Shown here: positions 27,999-36,391 of the stretch, piece by piece
How positions within the stretch are numbered: the stretch's first letter is position 1
How the letters are laid out: every line of letters begins with the position of its first letter
NCBI RefSeq assembly: GCF_946184425.1
Contig: NZ_CAMHFP010000009.1
Location: forward strand, 1 to 63,563
DNA length: 63,563 nt
DNA from: an uncultured Methanobrevibacter sp.
GTDB taxonomy: Archaea; Methanobacteriota; Methanobacteria; Methanobacteriales; Methanobacteriaceae
Reading direction: 5' to 3'
Notes under the pieces: model-generated
What the model saw: only the letters and a program-made list of their open reading frames with translations
What the model was told of the DNA's origin: nothing
The model's database searches: none
Made by a program: the position numbers and the translations under genes

Positions 27999-28490
27999 TT
28001 AAACAAATTTGACAGAACTGGCATATCTTTTCAGGTCATTGAGATTGTTTCCACCTACAAATACAACCTCACTTCCTTCATCATTTGCAACACCTACAAG
28101 ATATGGAGGCATATTTCTCATTCCAATGTCATTTGACAGCACAAATAGATTTCCATCCCTGCCATGAATCTTATATAAATACGAAGTATTTAATCCATGA
28201 AGCGCATGCTGCAATGCATTGGATTCACCTTCAACCAGCAAGGAATTATCATAGTAATAGATAACAATTTCATTTCCATCAATTTCACAGTCCGCATTAT
28301 CCTCCCAGTATTCATTTGCACATCCCAATCTTCCGTTTGGCAAACACCAGGCAACATTACTGTAATGCTGGCCGACAGGAACATCAACAGTAAAAAGTCC
28401 GTCAAAATTTTGTGCTAAACACAATGCAGGCATTGCCAGAACTAATGCAATTATAATCAAAACCAGTACAATAATTATTTTCTTTTTGAT
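27999..28490 (-). CDS. Secreted small protein with apparent AUC start
   Basis: The mature part (NFDGLFTVDVPVGQHYSNVAW to NLNDLKRYASSVKFV) is a well-formed exported protein with disulfide-capable cysteines. Extending upstream from the first conventional candidate (TTG at 28460) gives a Lys-Lys-Lys N-region and complete hydrophobic core, but no ATG, GTG or TTG exists before an in-frame stop at 28503. An ATC at 28490, five bases after GGTG in GGGGTG, begins IKKKIIIVLVLI and would make a textbook signal peptide of 163 residues in all. One base change (ATC to ATG) would restore a normal start. Related in ending to the 22656-23135 product. Confidence 0.65.
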   Translation of the reverse strand: MKKKIIIVLVLIIIALVLAMPALCLAQNFDGLFTVDVPVGQHYSNVAWCLPNGRLGCANEYWEDNADCEIDGNEIVIYYYDNSLLVEGESNALQHALHGLNTSYLYKIHGRDGNLFVLSNDIGMRNMPPYLVGVANDEGSEVVFVGGNNLNDLKRYASSVKFV

Positions 28491-28602
28491 GATAACACCC
28501 CATCAGTAATAATAATTCTTTTGAACACAAGATATAAACATTTACATAATCAAACAAAAAAAGAGAAAAATAAGAAAATTACTTTCTTTTTATAATCATT
28601 AC

Positions 28603-29412
28603 TCATAAGTTGAATCTATCGAATATCGGTTGTATATTATCCTTGAAGTATACATTTGAAATGTATGCTACAGCAATTCCCAAAACGATAAGGATAATAA
28701 GATGCCCTCCGAAAAAACCTTCATAGAATCCGGCTATAAATGCACCATACATAAATTCAACCAACGGATTTTCAAGCAATCCTAAAACCAAACCCACTAC
28801 AAAACCGAAAGCAATTGCATTAACCTCATTGTTGATTTTAGCAGCAAACAATCCGACGCTCAATATGATTGCGATGATAAAAGAAAACCATGAAAATCCA
28901 ATCAGCAATCCTATTAACGCCAATATAACAGATAACGCAAGGGCAATTACTGAAGGTTTCACTATCATGTTCAAGTTAAGCTTATCGGAAAATGAATTTT
29001 GAATATGAGCATCTGAAGCGGATTTTACACCTGTGAATAAATTTGTTCCGCATTCATCACAGAATGTTGCATTAGCGTCTATCCTTGTTCCGCAATTCGG
29101 GCAAGTTTTGGTCAAGTCAATTTTTCTATTAGAATTCTTTGCCCCACAAGTCGGACAGAATAATGAATTTTCTGAAAGTTGTGACCCGCAATTTTCACAT
29201 TTAATGGAAACTTCTTCATTATTTATTTTATTTCCGCAGATTGGGCAGAATGCATCGCTTTTTTTTAAATCAGCTCCACAGTTATCGCATTTCAACGAAG
29301 ATTCATCCTGAGGCAGAGATGTTTCTTCCATTTTGGAAACTTCATTTCCGCAGTTTGGACAGTTTTCAAGACCATCAGCAATTTCCAATCCGCAATTACC
29401 GCATCTAACCAT
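28603..29412 (-). CDS. Membrane protein with four zinc ribbons
   Basis: 269 residues. Four CxxC...CxxC zinc ribbons run in series: CGNCGLEI/CPNCGNEV (4-25), CDNCGADL/CPICGNKI (about 41-62), CENCGSQL/CPTCGAKN (about 71-92) and CPNCGTRI/CDECGTNLF (about 100-122). After a linker come four or so membrane helices (about 150-250) rich in Gly and Ile, ending KDNIQPIFDRFNL. The tandem ribbons probably bind protein or nucleic acid on the cytoplasmic side. GGTGTAACT precedes the ATG. Last gene of a three-gene unit with the next two entries. Confidence 0.78.
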   Translation of the reverse strand: MVRCGNCGLEIADGLENCPNCGNEVSKMEETSLPQDESSLKCDNCGADLKKSDAFCPICGNKINNEEVSIKCENCGSQLSENSLFCPTCGAKNSNRKIDLTKTCPNCGTRIDANATFCDECGTNLFTGVKSASDAHIQNSFSDKLNLNMIVKPSVIALALSVILALIGLLIGFSWFSFIIAIILSVGLFAAKINNEVNAIAFGFVVGLVLGLLENPLVEFMYGAFIAGFYEGFFGGHLIILIVLGIAVAYISNVYFKDNIQPIFDRFNL

Positions 29413-29422
29413 AGTTACACCA

Positions 29423-30382
29423 TCAGTTAAACAGCAAATCCTGTTTTAATTGGTTAAATTCATCCTGTGTAATTGCACCACTTTCAAGCAATTCCTGGAA
29501 TTCCTTTAATTGCTGCGCTTTTGTAGGTTGGCTGGACTGATTTTCAACAACAACCGTTTGAGGCTTTGATCTTAATGTTTCAAATAGATCAATTAAGTTT
29601 TGGCCAAACTTGTAACTTGGAAGCCTTATTTCATAGGAGGTATTGTCAACAAGTTTTATTAACAGACGGTCAAACATGTCTGCACTGTCATTATTTGCAA
29701 TCATGTCCTTGAATCTGGTTGCCTTAAGAGACTGAATGTCATTGTGAATATTTTTCATGATAGCGCCCGGAGAAATGAATTCCCTTTTTGTGATGTCTTC
29801 ATATCTGCTTTCATCACCCAATCTTTTGGTTACTCTCATGGATACGATTTTATCGAAATAAAAATTGTTTATTCCTGCATTGACCTTTTCAAAGTCCCTA
29901 TTGTCAATTTCCATGAAAACAAATTTATCTTCCTTAATCAAGAAAAATCCGTCGATGATTGTTTCATTACCTACAAAATTTCTTCTTGCTCTTCCTAAAG
30001 GAAAACCCAACACAGCTACATCAACCACATCATTTGCTAGCTGATGCTTTGTTGTTGACTGTTCAAGCTTATTGAATCTTTTGACACTTGTTAAAAAATA
30101 ATCCTCATCTTTTATTCCGAACTCCTCTGCAAGCTTGTCATATCTTTCAATTACCTCGTTTCTCTTTTGGTTCCATTCCCTTTGACCTGATGACATGAAT
30201 GGACCGTTTTCAGTGTGCAATTTATTGCCGCATTCCTTACAGAATGTAGTATTCCTACTGTTTTTAGCACCACATTTAGGGCAGATATCAGAATCGCTTT
30301 CAAATTGTTCCACTTTTTCTCCACAATTAAAGCAGAAATTAGAACCTACTACCTCTGCACCGCAGTTTTGACATTTAACCAT
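29423..30382 (-). CDS. Zinc-ribbon, PH-like and SHOCT domain protein
   Basis: 319 residues. Two zinc ribbons at the N-terminus (CQNCGAEV/CFNCGEKV; CPKCGAKN/CKECGNKLH), a helical region, then a PH-like beta domain (about 145-250: GFFLIKEDKFVFMEIDNRDFEKVNAGINNFYFDKIVSMRVTKR). The last 30 residues AQQLKEFQELLESGAITQDEFNQLKQDLL are a clear SHOCT motif, which mediates oligomerisation. No membrane helix is seen. The gene starts three bases after the upstream stop and ends ten bases before the four-ribbon membrane protein. Function unknown. Confidence 0.78.
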   Translation of the reverse strand: MVKCQNCGAEVVGSNFCFNCGEKVEQFESDSDICPKCGAKNSRNTTFCKECGNKLHTENGPFMSSGQREWNQKRNEVIERYDKLAEEFGIKDEDYFLTSVKRFNKLEQSTTKHQLANDVVDVAVLGFPLGRARRNFVGNETIIDGFFLIKEDKFVFMEIDNRDFEKVNAGINNFYFDKIVSMRVTKRLGDESRYEDITKREFISPGAIMKNIHNDIQSLKATRFKDMIANNDSADMFDRLLIKLVDNTSYEIRLPSYKFGQNLIDLFETLRSKPQTVVVENQSSQPTKAQQLKEFQELLESGAITQDEFNQLKQDLLFN

Positions 30383-30385
30383 GAT

Positions 30386-30940
30386 TTAACCCCAATTGTT
30401 CTGATCTATTGTTTTTTTTATTTTATTTCCCCACTTGTTCTCTTCAATTTCGTCAACAGTACTTTGAAGGTTAGTGGATACATCTGAAATTGATGAATTA
30501 AGCGCATTAATCTTATTGTCCATGATATCGATTTCCAGTTTCATGAATCCCTTTTCAATGTCTGTGTATGTTTTGGAAGTTTCCTCGGAAATCATTTCCA
30601 CTTCAGTTCCCTCATTTAACATGTCCATCAATCTTAAAAATACATGTTCCTGATGCTGTTTTTCATATTCCTTGATATCCGCAACACTGTAAATGTTATC
30701 CAAAAGCATCTTGATTACGTTGATAAAATCTTCCCTATCTGAGTGAGTGTTTATGTTACTTGGAATAATATCAGTTTTTAGTAAAAATACTGAATTGATT
30801 TCATCCCCATGTTTTAAAACTAATGAATATCCTTTGTTTTCAATATATACTAAAGAAATTGATTTATTATCATATATTTCAAGTTCTACTTTCGCAAATT
30901 CTTTAGGAATTGATAAAAAATTCAAATTACGCACTAACAT
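30386..30940 (-). CDS. Unknown protein with C-terminal coiled coil
   Basis: 184 residues. The N-terminal part is beta-rich (FAKVELEIYDNKSISLVYIENKGYSLVLKH); the C-terminal third (IEKGFMKLEIDIMDNKINALNSSISDVSTNLQSTVDEIEENKW) has heptad spacing typical of a coiled coil. No membrane span, metal motif or recognised domain. GGTGGTAAA precedes the ATG. It heads the unit with the SHOCT and four-ribbon proteins, so the three may form one complex. Confidence 0.65.
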   Translation of the reverse strand: MLVRNLNFLSIPKEFAKVELEIYDNKSISLVYIENKGYSLVLKHGDEINSVFLLKTDIIPSNINTHSDREDFINVIKMLLDNIYSVADIKEYEKQHQEHVFLRLMDMLNEGTEVEMISEETSKTYTDIEKGFMKLEIDIMDNKINALNSSISDVSTNLQSTVDEIEENKWGNKIKKTIDQNNWG

Positions 30941-31085
30941 TTTACCACCTTCTTACAATCAATGACTGTAGGTCATCCCACAACAAAGCCGATTCAGTTA
31001 AAATGGATTTAACGATTATTTTTTTGATGTGAAATAACCTCAAGATAATTGTTAAATTTGTTACACACATAATATAAACATTGCT

Positions 31086-31115
31086 ATTAGCATGCTAATA
31101 TCATATAGATATCTA
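31086..31115. promoter_or_regulatory. Two perfect palindromes before the winged-helix gene
   Basis: attagcatgctaat (31086-31099) and tagatatcta (31106-31115) are perfect palindromes within 60 bases of the start of the regulator gene at 31145, and between it and the divergent unit starting at 30940. Either or both could be the regulator's own operator. TATA-like sequence (ctatatagc) overlaps. Confidence 0.5.
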
Positions 31116-31144
31116 CTATATAGCTAAAGTATAAAGTTAAAATT

Positions 31145-31423
31145 ATGAGTAAAAAAGATGATATGAGTATTGTATCACTGCTGGCCCGTTCGAAAAAACG
31201 AATCAAGGTTTTGAAATCCCTTGAAAAGGAGAACAAGATTCCTTCAAAAATAAGCAAAGACATTGACGACAACAGCAATCATGTTTCAAAATATCTGAAA
31301 ACTTTAAAAGAAGCAAATCTAGTGGAATGTCTAAATGAAGATGACAAAAGATACAGATTCTACAGCATCACTGACAAAGGCAAATATTATCTTGACAGAG
31401 TAGAAAAAGATTTTAATGACTAA
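31145..31423 (+). CDS. Winged-helix DNA-binding regulator
   Basis: 92 residues, one domain. Helices KKRIKVLKSLEKENKIPSKISKDI and the recognition helix NSNHVSKYLKTLKEANLVECL, then a wing EDDKRYRFYSITDKGKYYLDRV, give the ArsR/MarR-like winged-helix fold used by many small archaeal regulators. No metal-ligand cysteines, so a metal sensor is unlikely. It is divergent from the unit at 30940 and converges with the NapH-like gene, two bases between stops. Probably autoregulated through the palindromes at 31086-31115. Targets unknown. Confidence 0.82.
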   Translation: MSKKDDMSIVSLLARSKKRIKVLKSLEKENKIPSKISKDIDDNSNHVSKYLKTLKEANLVECLNEDDKRYRFYSITDKGKYYLDRVEKDFND

Positions 31424-31425
31424 TT

Positions 31426-32247
31426 TTACAATTTAACTGCATTTTTAGGGCAATTCTTAATGCATTCAGTACACAAAATACATTCAGTTCCGTTTTCCCT
31501 TGAGCGTGAATTATCAAGCAGATCAACATCCATAGGACATTTTTGAGTACAAACACCACAGTCAACACACTTGTTTTTATCAACCTTTACTCTTATCAAT
31601 GAAAAATAGCTGGTCGGCTTTAAAAATACAGTTATTGGACAAACATATTTGCAAAATGCTCTGTTGTCTTTTAGGAAATATGCAAGAGCAACTCCAACAC
31701 TATAATACAATATATTTCCAATTATAAACATATAAAATATAATCAAATCCAAATCAGCAATCTTTAACAGGAATAATAGTGATACACTCAGTAAAATTAC
31801 GCCAAACAGAACATATCTTAAATATCCCCAATTCTTTCTGGGATTTTGCGGAACTCTGTATGGAAGCAAATCAAGTACCATAGCTATCCAACATGCATAT
31901 CCACACCATCCACGGCCAAATATGAATGGCCCTGCGATTTTTGCAATAAGAAAGTGAACTACAGCCGCTTCAAAAACGCCTAAAAACAGATAATACCAAA
32001 ATCCACTCATCAGCATATTTTCATGACCCATAATGGCAACGTAAAATAAGATATATGAACCGACTGCAAGCAGAATCACGTTTCTTGCATATTTGTTTCC
32101 CTTTGCCATCAGGAACAATCCTATTGAAATGGCAGTTCCGATATACAAGAAGTTAAATATAAAAAAAGTATTTGATGTTGCAAAATACATCAAACCTGCA
32201 ATAACTACAAAAATTATCTCCATAATAATTGGTGGTTTAACATCCAT
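31426..32247 (-). CDS. NapH-like membrane Fe-S protein
   Basis: 273 residues. Five or six membrane helices fill the first 190 residues. A GRGWCGYACW segment (about 113) and CKYVCP (about 196-201) are the membrane-edge Cys motifs of the NapH/CcoG/RnfB-like group. Two [4Fe-4S] ferredoxin motifs end the protein: CVDCGVCTQKCPMD and CILCTECIKNCPKN. Such proteins pass electrons across or along the membrane. It begins one base after the agmatinase stop with no clear ribosome binding site, so translation may depend on the upstream gene. Electron donor and acceptor are unknown. Confidence 0.85.
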   Translation of the reverse strand: MDVKPPIIMEIIFVVIAGLMYFATSNTFFIFNFLYIGTAISIGLFLMAKGNKYARNVILLAVGSYILFYVAIMGHENMLMSGFWYYLFLGVFEAAVVHFLIAKIAGPFIFGRGWCGYACWIAMVLDLLPYRVPQNPRKNWGYLRYVLFGVILLSVSLLFLLKIADLDLIIFYMFIIGNILYYSVGVALAYFLKDNRAFCKYVCPITVFLKPTSYFSLIRVKVDKNKCVDCGVCTQKCPMDVDLLDNSRSRENGTECILCTECIKNCPKNAVKL

Positions 32248-32248
32248 A

Positions 32249-33115
32249 TTAATCTATTAAGGTCAAAAAGTCATAAATAATTTTTGCCGCAACAACCGCC
32301 GTGTTGTCCCCCAACCTGTCACTTGCTGTTTCCACAACATCCAAACCGACAACATTCTTGTGACACAATGTTTCAAATATTGTTTCGATTTCAGATACAA
32401 AAAGTCCTCCAGGGGTTGGATTTCCAACATTAGGTGCAATAGCAGGGTCAACTACATCCATATCCACTGAAATGTAGATTGGTCCGTCGATGTTTACAAG
32501 ATAATACTCAATTGCATCCATGTGCTTGTGTACATCCCTGTTCTTGAATGTCTGGATATTATATGTTGACTTTACGAATTCCTCCTCTTCAAGAGATGAT
32601 GACCTTATTCCTATTTGAACCAGATTTGCACCATCCTCATGAGCTCTTCTCATTACGGTTGCGTGTGAGTATTTCTCACCTATGAATTCAAATGCAAGGT
32701 CTCTGTGAGCGTCCAGATGGATTACGGTTAACTTTTCCAGCCTTTCACTTAATGCCTTGATGGCTCCTATTGATGCGGAATGTTCTCCACCAATTATAAC
32801 TGGCTTTAGACCCAAATCCAAAAGTTCGTTTACTGTATCCTCAACTATCCTGCAGGTCTCTTTACAGTTTCCGGGAACTACATTGACATCACCGAAATCA
32901 TAAAAAGTAGTTGTCAAATCTTTATTAAAAACAGTGTTGTATTTTTCAAAACCAAATGAAGCCTCTCTTACAACAATTGGCCCCAAACGTGCACCGGAGT
33001 GATAAGAAGTAGTACTGTCAAAGGGAACTCCGATTATCCCATATGAATTTTCCTTAAAATTTTCATTTTCCGCTGAAAACGCGAATTTCCATGGTTCATA
33101 AGTATTTAAAAGCAT
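32249..33115 (-). CDS. speB: Agmatinase
   Basis: 288 residues of the arginase/agmatinase family, hydrolysing agmatine to putrescine and urea with two Mn ions. Metal ligands are in GGEHS (109-113), DAHRD (135-139), H151, and SVDMDVVDPA (D218, D220). Length is typical of archaeal agmatinases. Directly downstream of aIF5A on the minus strand; PdaD, which makes agmatine from arginine, lies 1 kb away on the other strand. Together they form the route to putrescine and spermidine, the donor of the hypusine side chain. In some archaea the same family acts on aminopropylagmatine instead; that is possible here. Confidence 0.93.
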   Translation of the reverse strand: MLLNTYEPWKFAFSAENENFKENSYGIIGVPFDSTTSYHSGARLGPIVVREASFGFEKYNTVFNKDLTTTFYDFGDVNVVPGNCKETCRIVEDTVNELLDLGLKPVIIGGEHSASIGAIKALSERLEKLTVIHLDAHRDLAFEFIGEKYSHATVMRRAHEDGANLVQIGIRSSSLEEEEFVKSTYNIQTFKNRDVHKHMDAIEYYLVNIDGPIYISVDMDVVDPAIAPNVGNPTPGGLFVSEIETIFETLCHKNVVGLDVVETASDRLGDNTAVVAAKIIYDFLTLID

Positions 33116-33151
33116 AATTTATCTAAAAAAATGAAAATAATTTTAGAGGAC

Positions 33152-33550
33152 TTAAGCAGATCCTCTAGTTCTCATTATTTTCATGTTTCCTAAAGCGACG
33201 ATGTATTCAACTTCAATACCTTCGACGATGTCATCTTTTAAGTCTTCAGGCATTGGTAAGTCGATGGTATCGTAGTTTTCCATATCCATCAATTGAACAT
33301 TGTCACCTTGGATTGAAATAACCTGACCTAATCTTTTGTCGATAATAGGAATATCTACTTTGTTGTCCACTGGTTTAACGAGACTTCTTTTTTGATTGTC
33401 GAAAACACCTACAGCTTCAATTCTTGCTTTTGCTGCACCGTGTTTACCAGGTGATGAAGTAGTATAACTGATAATTTTACAAGCTTCTCCGCCTAAAACG
33501 ATATATTTTCCAACTTTTAATGTTTTAATTTCTACAACTTTTGTTGACAT
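33152..33550 (-). CDS. Translation initiation factor aIF5A
   Basis: 132 residues, full length. The KOW/SH3-like N-terminal domain carries the loop [11 protein letters not shown], whose K36 is the residue converted to (deoxy)hypusine using spermidine; the C-terminal OB domain ends [14 protein letters not shown]. aIF5A relieves ribosome stalling at difficult peptide bonds. GGAGG lies upstream of the ATG. It is followed after 36 bases by agmatinase, linking the factor with the pathway that makes its modification. Confidence 0.97.
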   Translation of the reverse strand: MSTKVVEIKTLKVGKYIVLGGEACKIISYTTSSPGKHGAAKARIEAVGVFDNQKRSLVKPVDNKVDIPIIDKRLGQVISIQGDNVQLMDMENYDTIDLPMPEDLKDDIVEGIEVEYIVALGNMKIMRTRGSA

Positions 33551-33672
33551 TAATTTTCCTCCATAAATAAAAACCGGTTTTTATAATCTTATAATAAGGA
33601 ATATTATTAGATTAATATAAAGTATATTTTCTATTTTATATAAATTATTCGATTATATGGATTTTAAAAAAA

Positions 33673-34026
33673 TTAAATTAAACCTTTATTTATCAAATTC
33701 AACCACATAGAAGCTGCCGCAAGAGCCAAAATGACAATTACCCAAATTACAATGAATAATTTTTTATTATCTTTTGCTCCCTTGTAAAGGTATCTTTCAC
33801 CTTTCTTGTCACTGTGATAATCCCTGTTATTTTTATAAAATTCATCATTTCTCAAATAATTGTAAAAAGCTCTTGTGATAAAGTAAAATACCTCAATAAG
33901 AATTATTCCTGCAAAGGGAAGGGTTCCTCCAGGCACAAACATCATTATTGCAGATGATGAAATCAGTATCAGCAAAATCATGAAACACAGTGATAAGACT
34001 AAAGACAAATTTCTGTTCAAAATCAT
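33673..34026 (-). CDS. Small membrane protein of unknown function
   Basis: 117 residues from the ATG at 34026, chosen because AGGTG lies seven bases upstream; a GTG three codons earlier overlaps that site. Two hydrophobic helices near the N-terminus (LSLVLSLCFMILLILISSSAIMMF; FAGIILIEVFYFITRAF), a charged cytoplasmic loop (KNNRDYHSDKKGERYLYKGAKDNKK) and a C-terminal helix (LFIVIWVIVILALAAASMWL). The TTAGG palindrome at 34026-34039 spans the ribosome binding site region and divergent promoter. Not recognised. Confidence 0.65.
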   Translation of the reverse strand: MILNRNLSLVLSLCFMILLILISSSAIMMFVPGGTLPFAGIILIEVFYFITRAFYNYLRNDEFYKNNRDYHSDKKGERYLYKGAKDNKKLFIVIWVIVILALAAASMWLNLINKGLI

Positions 34027-34039
34027 TAGGTACACCTAA
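34026..34039. promoter_or_regulatory. TTAGG-n4-CCTAA palindrome between divergent genes
   Basis: ttagg-taca-cctaa lies at the 5' end of the minus-strand membrane protein gene, covering its AGGTG site, and about 20 bases upstream of the TATA-like tttaaata preceding pdaD. Third member of the set at 9384-9405 and 14129-14144; the arms here are shorter (5 bases). Confidence 0.45.
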
Positions 34040-34099
34040 ATTATTATTATGAGTAAATCATTTAAATATTTTATTATAAATATTAAAGCAAGTGATAAA

Positions 34100-34561
34100 A
34101 TGAAAATAGCTATTGTGACTGGAAAAGATGAAGGACCAACAAAACTGAATGCCTTCGATAATGCACTAAGCGATGCCGGAATCGGTGATGTAAACCTTAT
34201 AAAAGTATCCAGCATGCTTGCAGGCAATGCAGAGATTTGCGAACTGCCACCCCTTAAAGCGGGAAGCATGGTGAACTGTGTTTTATCAAGCGTCACATCA
34301 GACAACCCAGGAGATGAAATAAGTGCAGTGATTGGACTTGCAATTGGAGAGGAATTGGGCTGTGTTGTTGAAACAACAGGAATCAATAAAAAATTGGAAG
34401 ACCTGAAAAATGAAGCCAAATACATGGTCCGATACATGATGGAAAAACGTAATGTGGAAATTAAAGACATGATTATAAAATCATCCTCAGCAACTGTCGA
34501 AAATATCGCATCAGTTGTCGCATCGGTTGTATACCTAAAAGATGAAATTATTGAGGGATAA
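34100..34561 (+). CDS. pdaD: Pyruvoyl-dependent arginine decarboxylase
   Basis: 153 residues from the ATG at 34100, with AGTGAT upstream; it begins MKIAIVTGKDEGPTKLNAFD, matching the family start. The proenzyme cleaves itself between Ser37 and Ser38 (LIKVSSML), turning the second Ser into the catalytic pyruvoyl group. The downstream LPPLKAGSMVNCVLSS and ISAVIGLAIGEE segments match the family. It decarboxylates arginine to agmatine, the substrate of the neighbouring agmatinase. The stop lies one base from the start of the NAD kinase fusion gene, so the two are co-translated. Confidence 0.92.
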   Translation: MKIAIVTGKDEGPTKLNAFDNALSDAGIGDVNLIKVSSMLAGNAEICELPPLKAGSMVNCVLSSVTSDNPGDEISAVIGLAIGEELGCVVETTGINKKLEDLKNEAKYMVRYMMEKRNVEIKDMIIKSSSATVENIASVVASVVYLKDEIIEG

Positions 34562-34562
34562 C

Positions 34563-36383
34563 ATGGATGCCAAAGACAAAAAAATCGCAACAGACCTCTG
34601 CTATGAAATCATAAGAGAAGTGGGAATGGCAATAAGGCCATATGTAGGAAAGCCGGAATCCGGCGAAAAGGTAAAGATGGGAGCTGACGGCACACCCACA
34701 TCACTGATTGACATAATAGCAGAAGAAAAAGTTATTAACATACTGAAAAACGCTCCAGTCCTCTCATACATTGTTAGTGAAGAAATTGGAGAATTGAAAT
34801 TAGGTAAAGGTACCAAAAGAAGTATTGTTCTGACTCAGGAACTTAGAAGAGACGACATTGATGAAGACGAAAAGCCAAAATTCATATTCCTTGTCGATCC
34901 TGTTGACGGAACAAGCAACGCAATCAAGGAAATTCCAGCATTCGGAATTTCAATAGCTGTCGCCAACGTGCCCGAAGGAAGAGTGGCTACACTCAACGAT
35001 GTTGAATTGGGATTCATAAGTAACTTCGGAAACGGAAACTTTTTTGAAGCTGAAAAGGGAAAAGGATGCTGGTTGAACAATGAAGAAGTTCATCCAAGCA
35101 ATACCGTGAACATAAGCGATATAACCCTTGGAGGATTTACAAAAAGCGGAACCTCTGCAGCTTCAAAACTGGTCGACAATGCAAGAAGAATGCGAGTGCT
35201 TGGAAGCGTAGTGCTTGAGATTTCATATGTTGCAAGCGGAAGATATGATGCATTCATAGATTTGAGGGGAAGCAGAATAATAGACATTGCAGCATCCAAA
35301 CTGATTCTGGAAGAAGCCGGAGGAATCATCACCGACAAGTATGGAGAAAAACTGAACAACAAATTAAGCATCCACGAAAAGACAATAGTTATTGCAGCAA
35401 ACAACAATATTCTCCACAAGCAGATGATTGATATCCTCAACGACAACCAGACTGATTTCATCGGAAAAATAGGAATCGCAAGCAGAATCGACCAGGACCG
35501 CCCAATACTTTTTACAGCACAGCTTGTTGATTTTCTTCTTACAAACGGACGGGAAGTTGTCATTGAAACCAGGGTGGCTCAAAAGCTTCAAGAGCTTAAG
35601 GAAAATCCTAAACTGGACAAAATCATTAAAAAAACAATAAAGCAGTACCCTGAATTATCCGAAATTCTTGAATATATCAACTTCAAAATCGACTACAAGC
35701 AGCTTGCCTGCGACATAAACGAGTTTGACTGCGATATGGCAATCGTTCTTGGAGGTGACGGAACCCTTTTAAGAGCTCAAAGAAAAATGAAACCTGAAAC
35801 ACCAATATTCGGTATCAACATGGGAACCGTCGGATTTTTAACAGAAATCGAAGCAAAAGATGCGTTCAAAGCATTGGATGAAGTACTTAGAGGCAACTAT
35901 TACAAGGAAAAAAGGTCAAAGCTTGTCGTATCACACGAAAACCACCAGTATACCGCAATGAATGAAGTGGTTATAATGACCAACAAGCCTGCAAAGATGC
36001 AGCACTTCCAAATCAAGGTGGACGGAGAAATCATTGAAGAGGTCCGAGCTGACGGACTCATCGTTTCCACCCCAAGCGGATCAACAGCATATGCAATGTC
36101 TGCAGGAGGACCTATTGTTGATCCTAAAGTCGGAGGATTCATAATAATTCCTATTTGTCCTTACAAACTCAGCGCAAGACCGTTCATTGTGTCAGACAAC
36201 AGTGAAATTACAGTCAAACTGCTTAAAAAAGGTAAGACTGCAGTGTTTGTAATGGACGGTCAGAGAAACGAAGAGGCAGAATATGAAGAGGAAATCAAAT
36301 TCAAGAAATCCGACAAAAACGTTTATCTGATTAGAACCTCAACCAAATACTTCTACAAAAAGGTAAAGGACAAGTTAAACTAG
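34563..36383 (+). CDS. Bifunctional NADP phosphatase/NAD kinase
   Basis: 606 residues from the ATG at 34563 (GAGGGAT upstream). The N-terminal half is an inositol-monophosphatase fold: metal ligands E73 and DPVDGTSNA (112-120), then DIAASKLILEEAGG. The C-terminal half is an NAD kinase: GGDGTLLRAQ near 397-406, NMGTVGFLTE, and the substrate site SGSTAYAMSAGGPIVDP near 503-519. The same fusion in Methanocaldococcus (MJ0917) both makes and hydrolyses NADP. Holding opposed activities in one chain implies tight control of NADP level. Linkers are intact, no frameshift. Confidence 0.93.
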   Translation: MDAKDKKIATDLCYEIIREVGMAIRPYVGKPESGEKVKMGADGTPTSLIDIIAEEKVINILKNAPVLSYIVSEEIGELKLGKGTKRSIVLTQELRRDDIDEDEKPKFIFLVDPVDGTSNAIKEIPAFGISIAVANVPEGRVATLNDVELGFISNFGNGNFFEAEKGKGCWLNNEEVHPSNTVNISDITLGGFTKSGTSAASKLVDNARRMRVLGSVVLEISYVASGRYDAFIDLRGSRIIDIAASKLILEEAGGIITDKYGEKLNNKLSIHEKTIVIAANNNILHKQMIDILNDNQTDFIGKIGIASRIDQDRPILFTAQLVDFLLTNGREVVIETRVAQKLQELKENPKLDKIIKKTIKQYPELSEILEYINFKIDYKQLACDINEFDCDMAIVLGGDGTLLRAQRKMKPETPIFGINMGTVGFLTEIEAKDAFKALDEVLRGNYYKEKRSKLVVSHENHQYTAMNEVVIMTNKPAKMQHFQIKVDGEIIEEVRADGLIVSTPSGSTAYAMSAGGPIVDPKVGGFIIIPICPYKLSARPFIVSDNSEITVKLLKKGKTAVFVMDGQRNEEAEYEEEIKFKKSDKNVYLIRTSTKYFYKKVKDKLN

Positions 36384-36391
36384 ATGGTAAC

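Noticed and set aside
34036-34590. 184-codon open frame antisense to pdaD
   Set aside because: Mirror of a well-identified gene; Ser/Leu-rich composition of a reverse-strand shadow.
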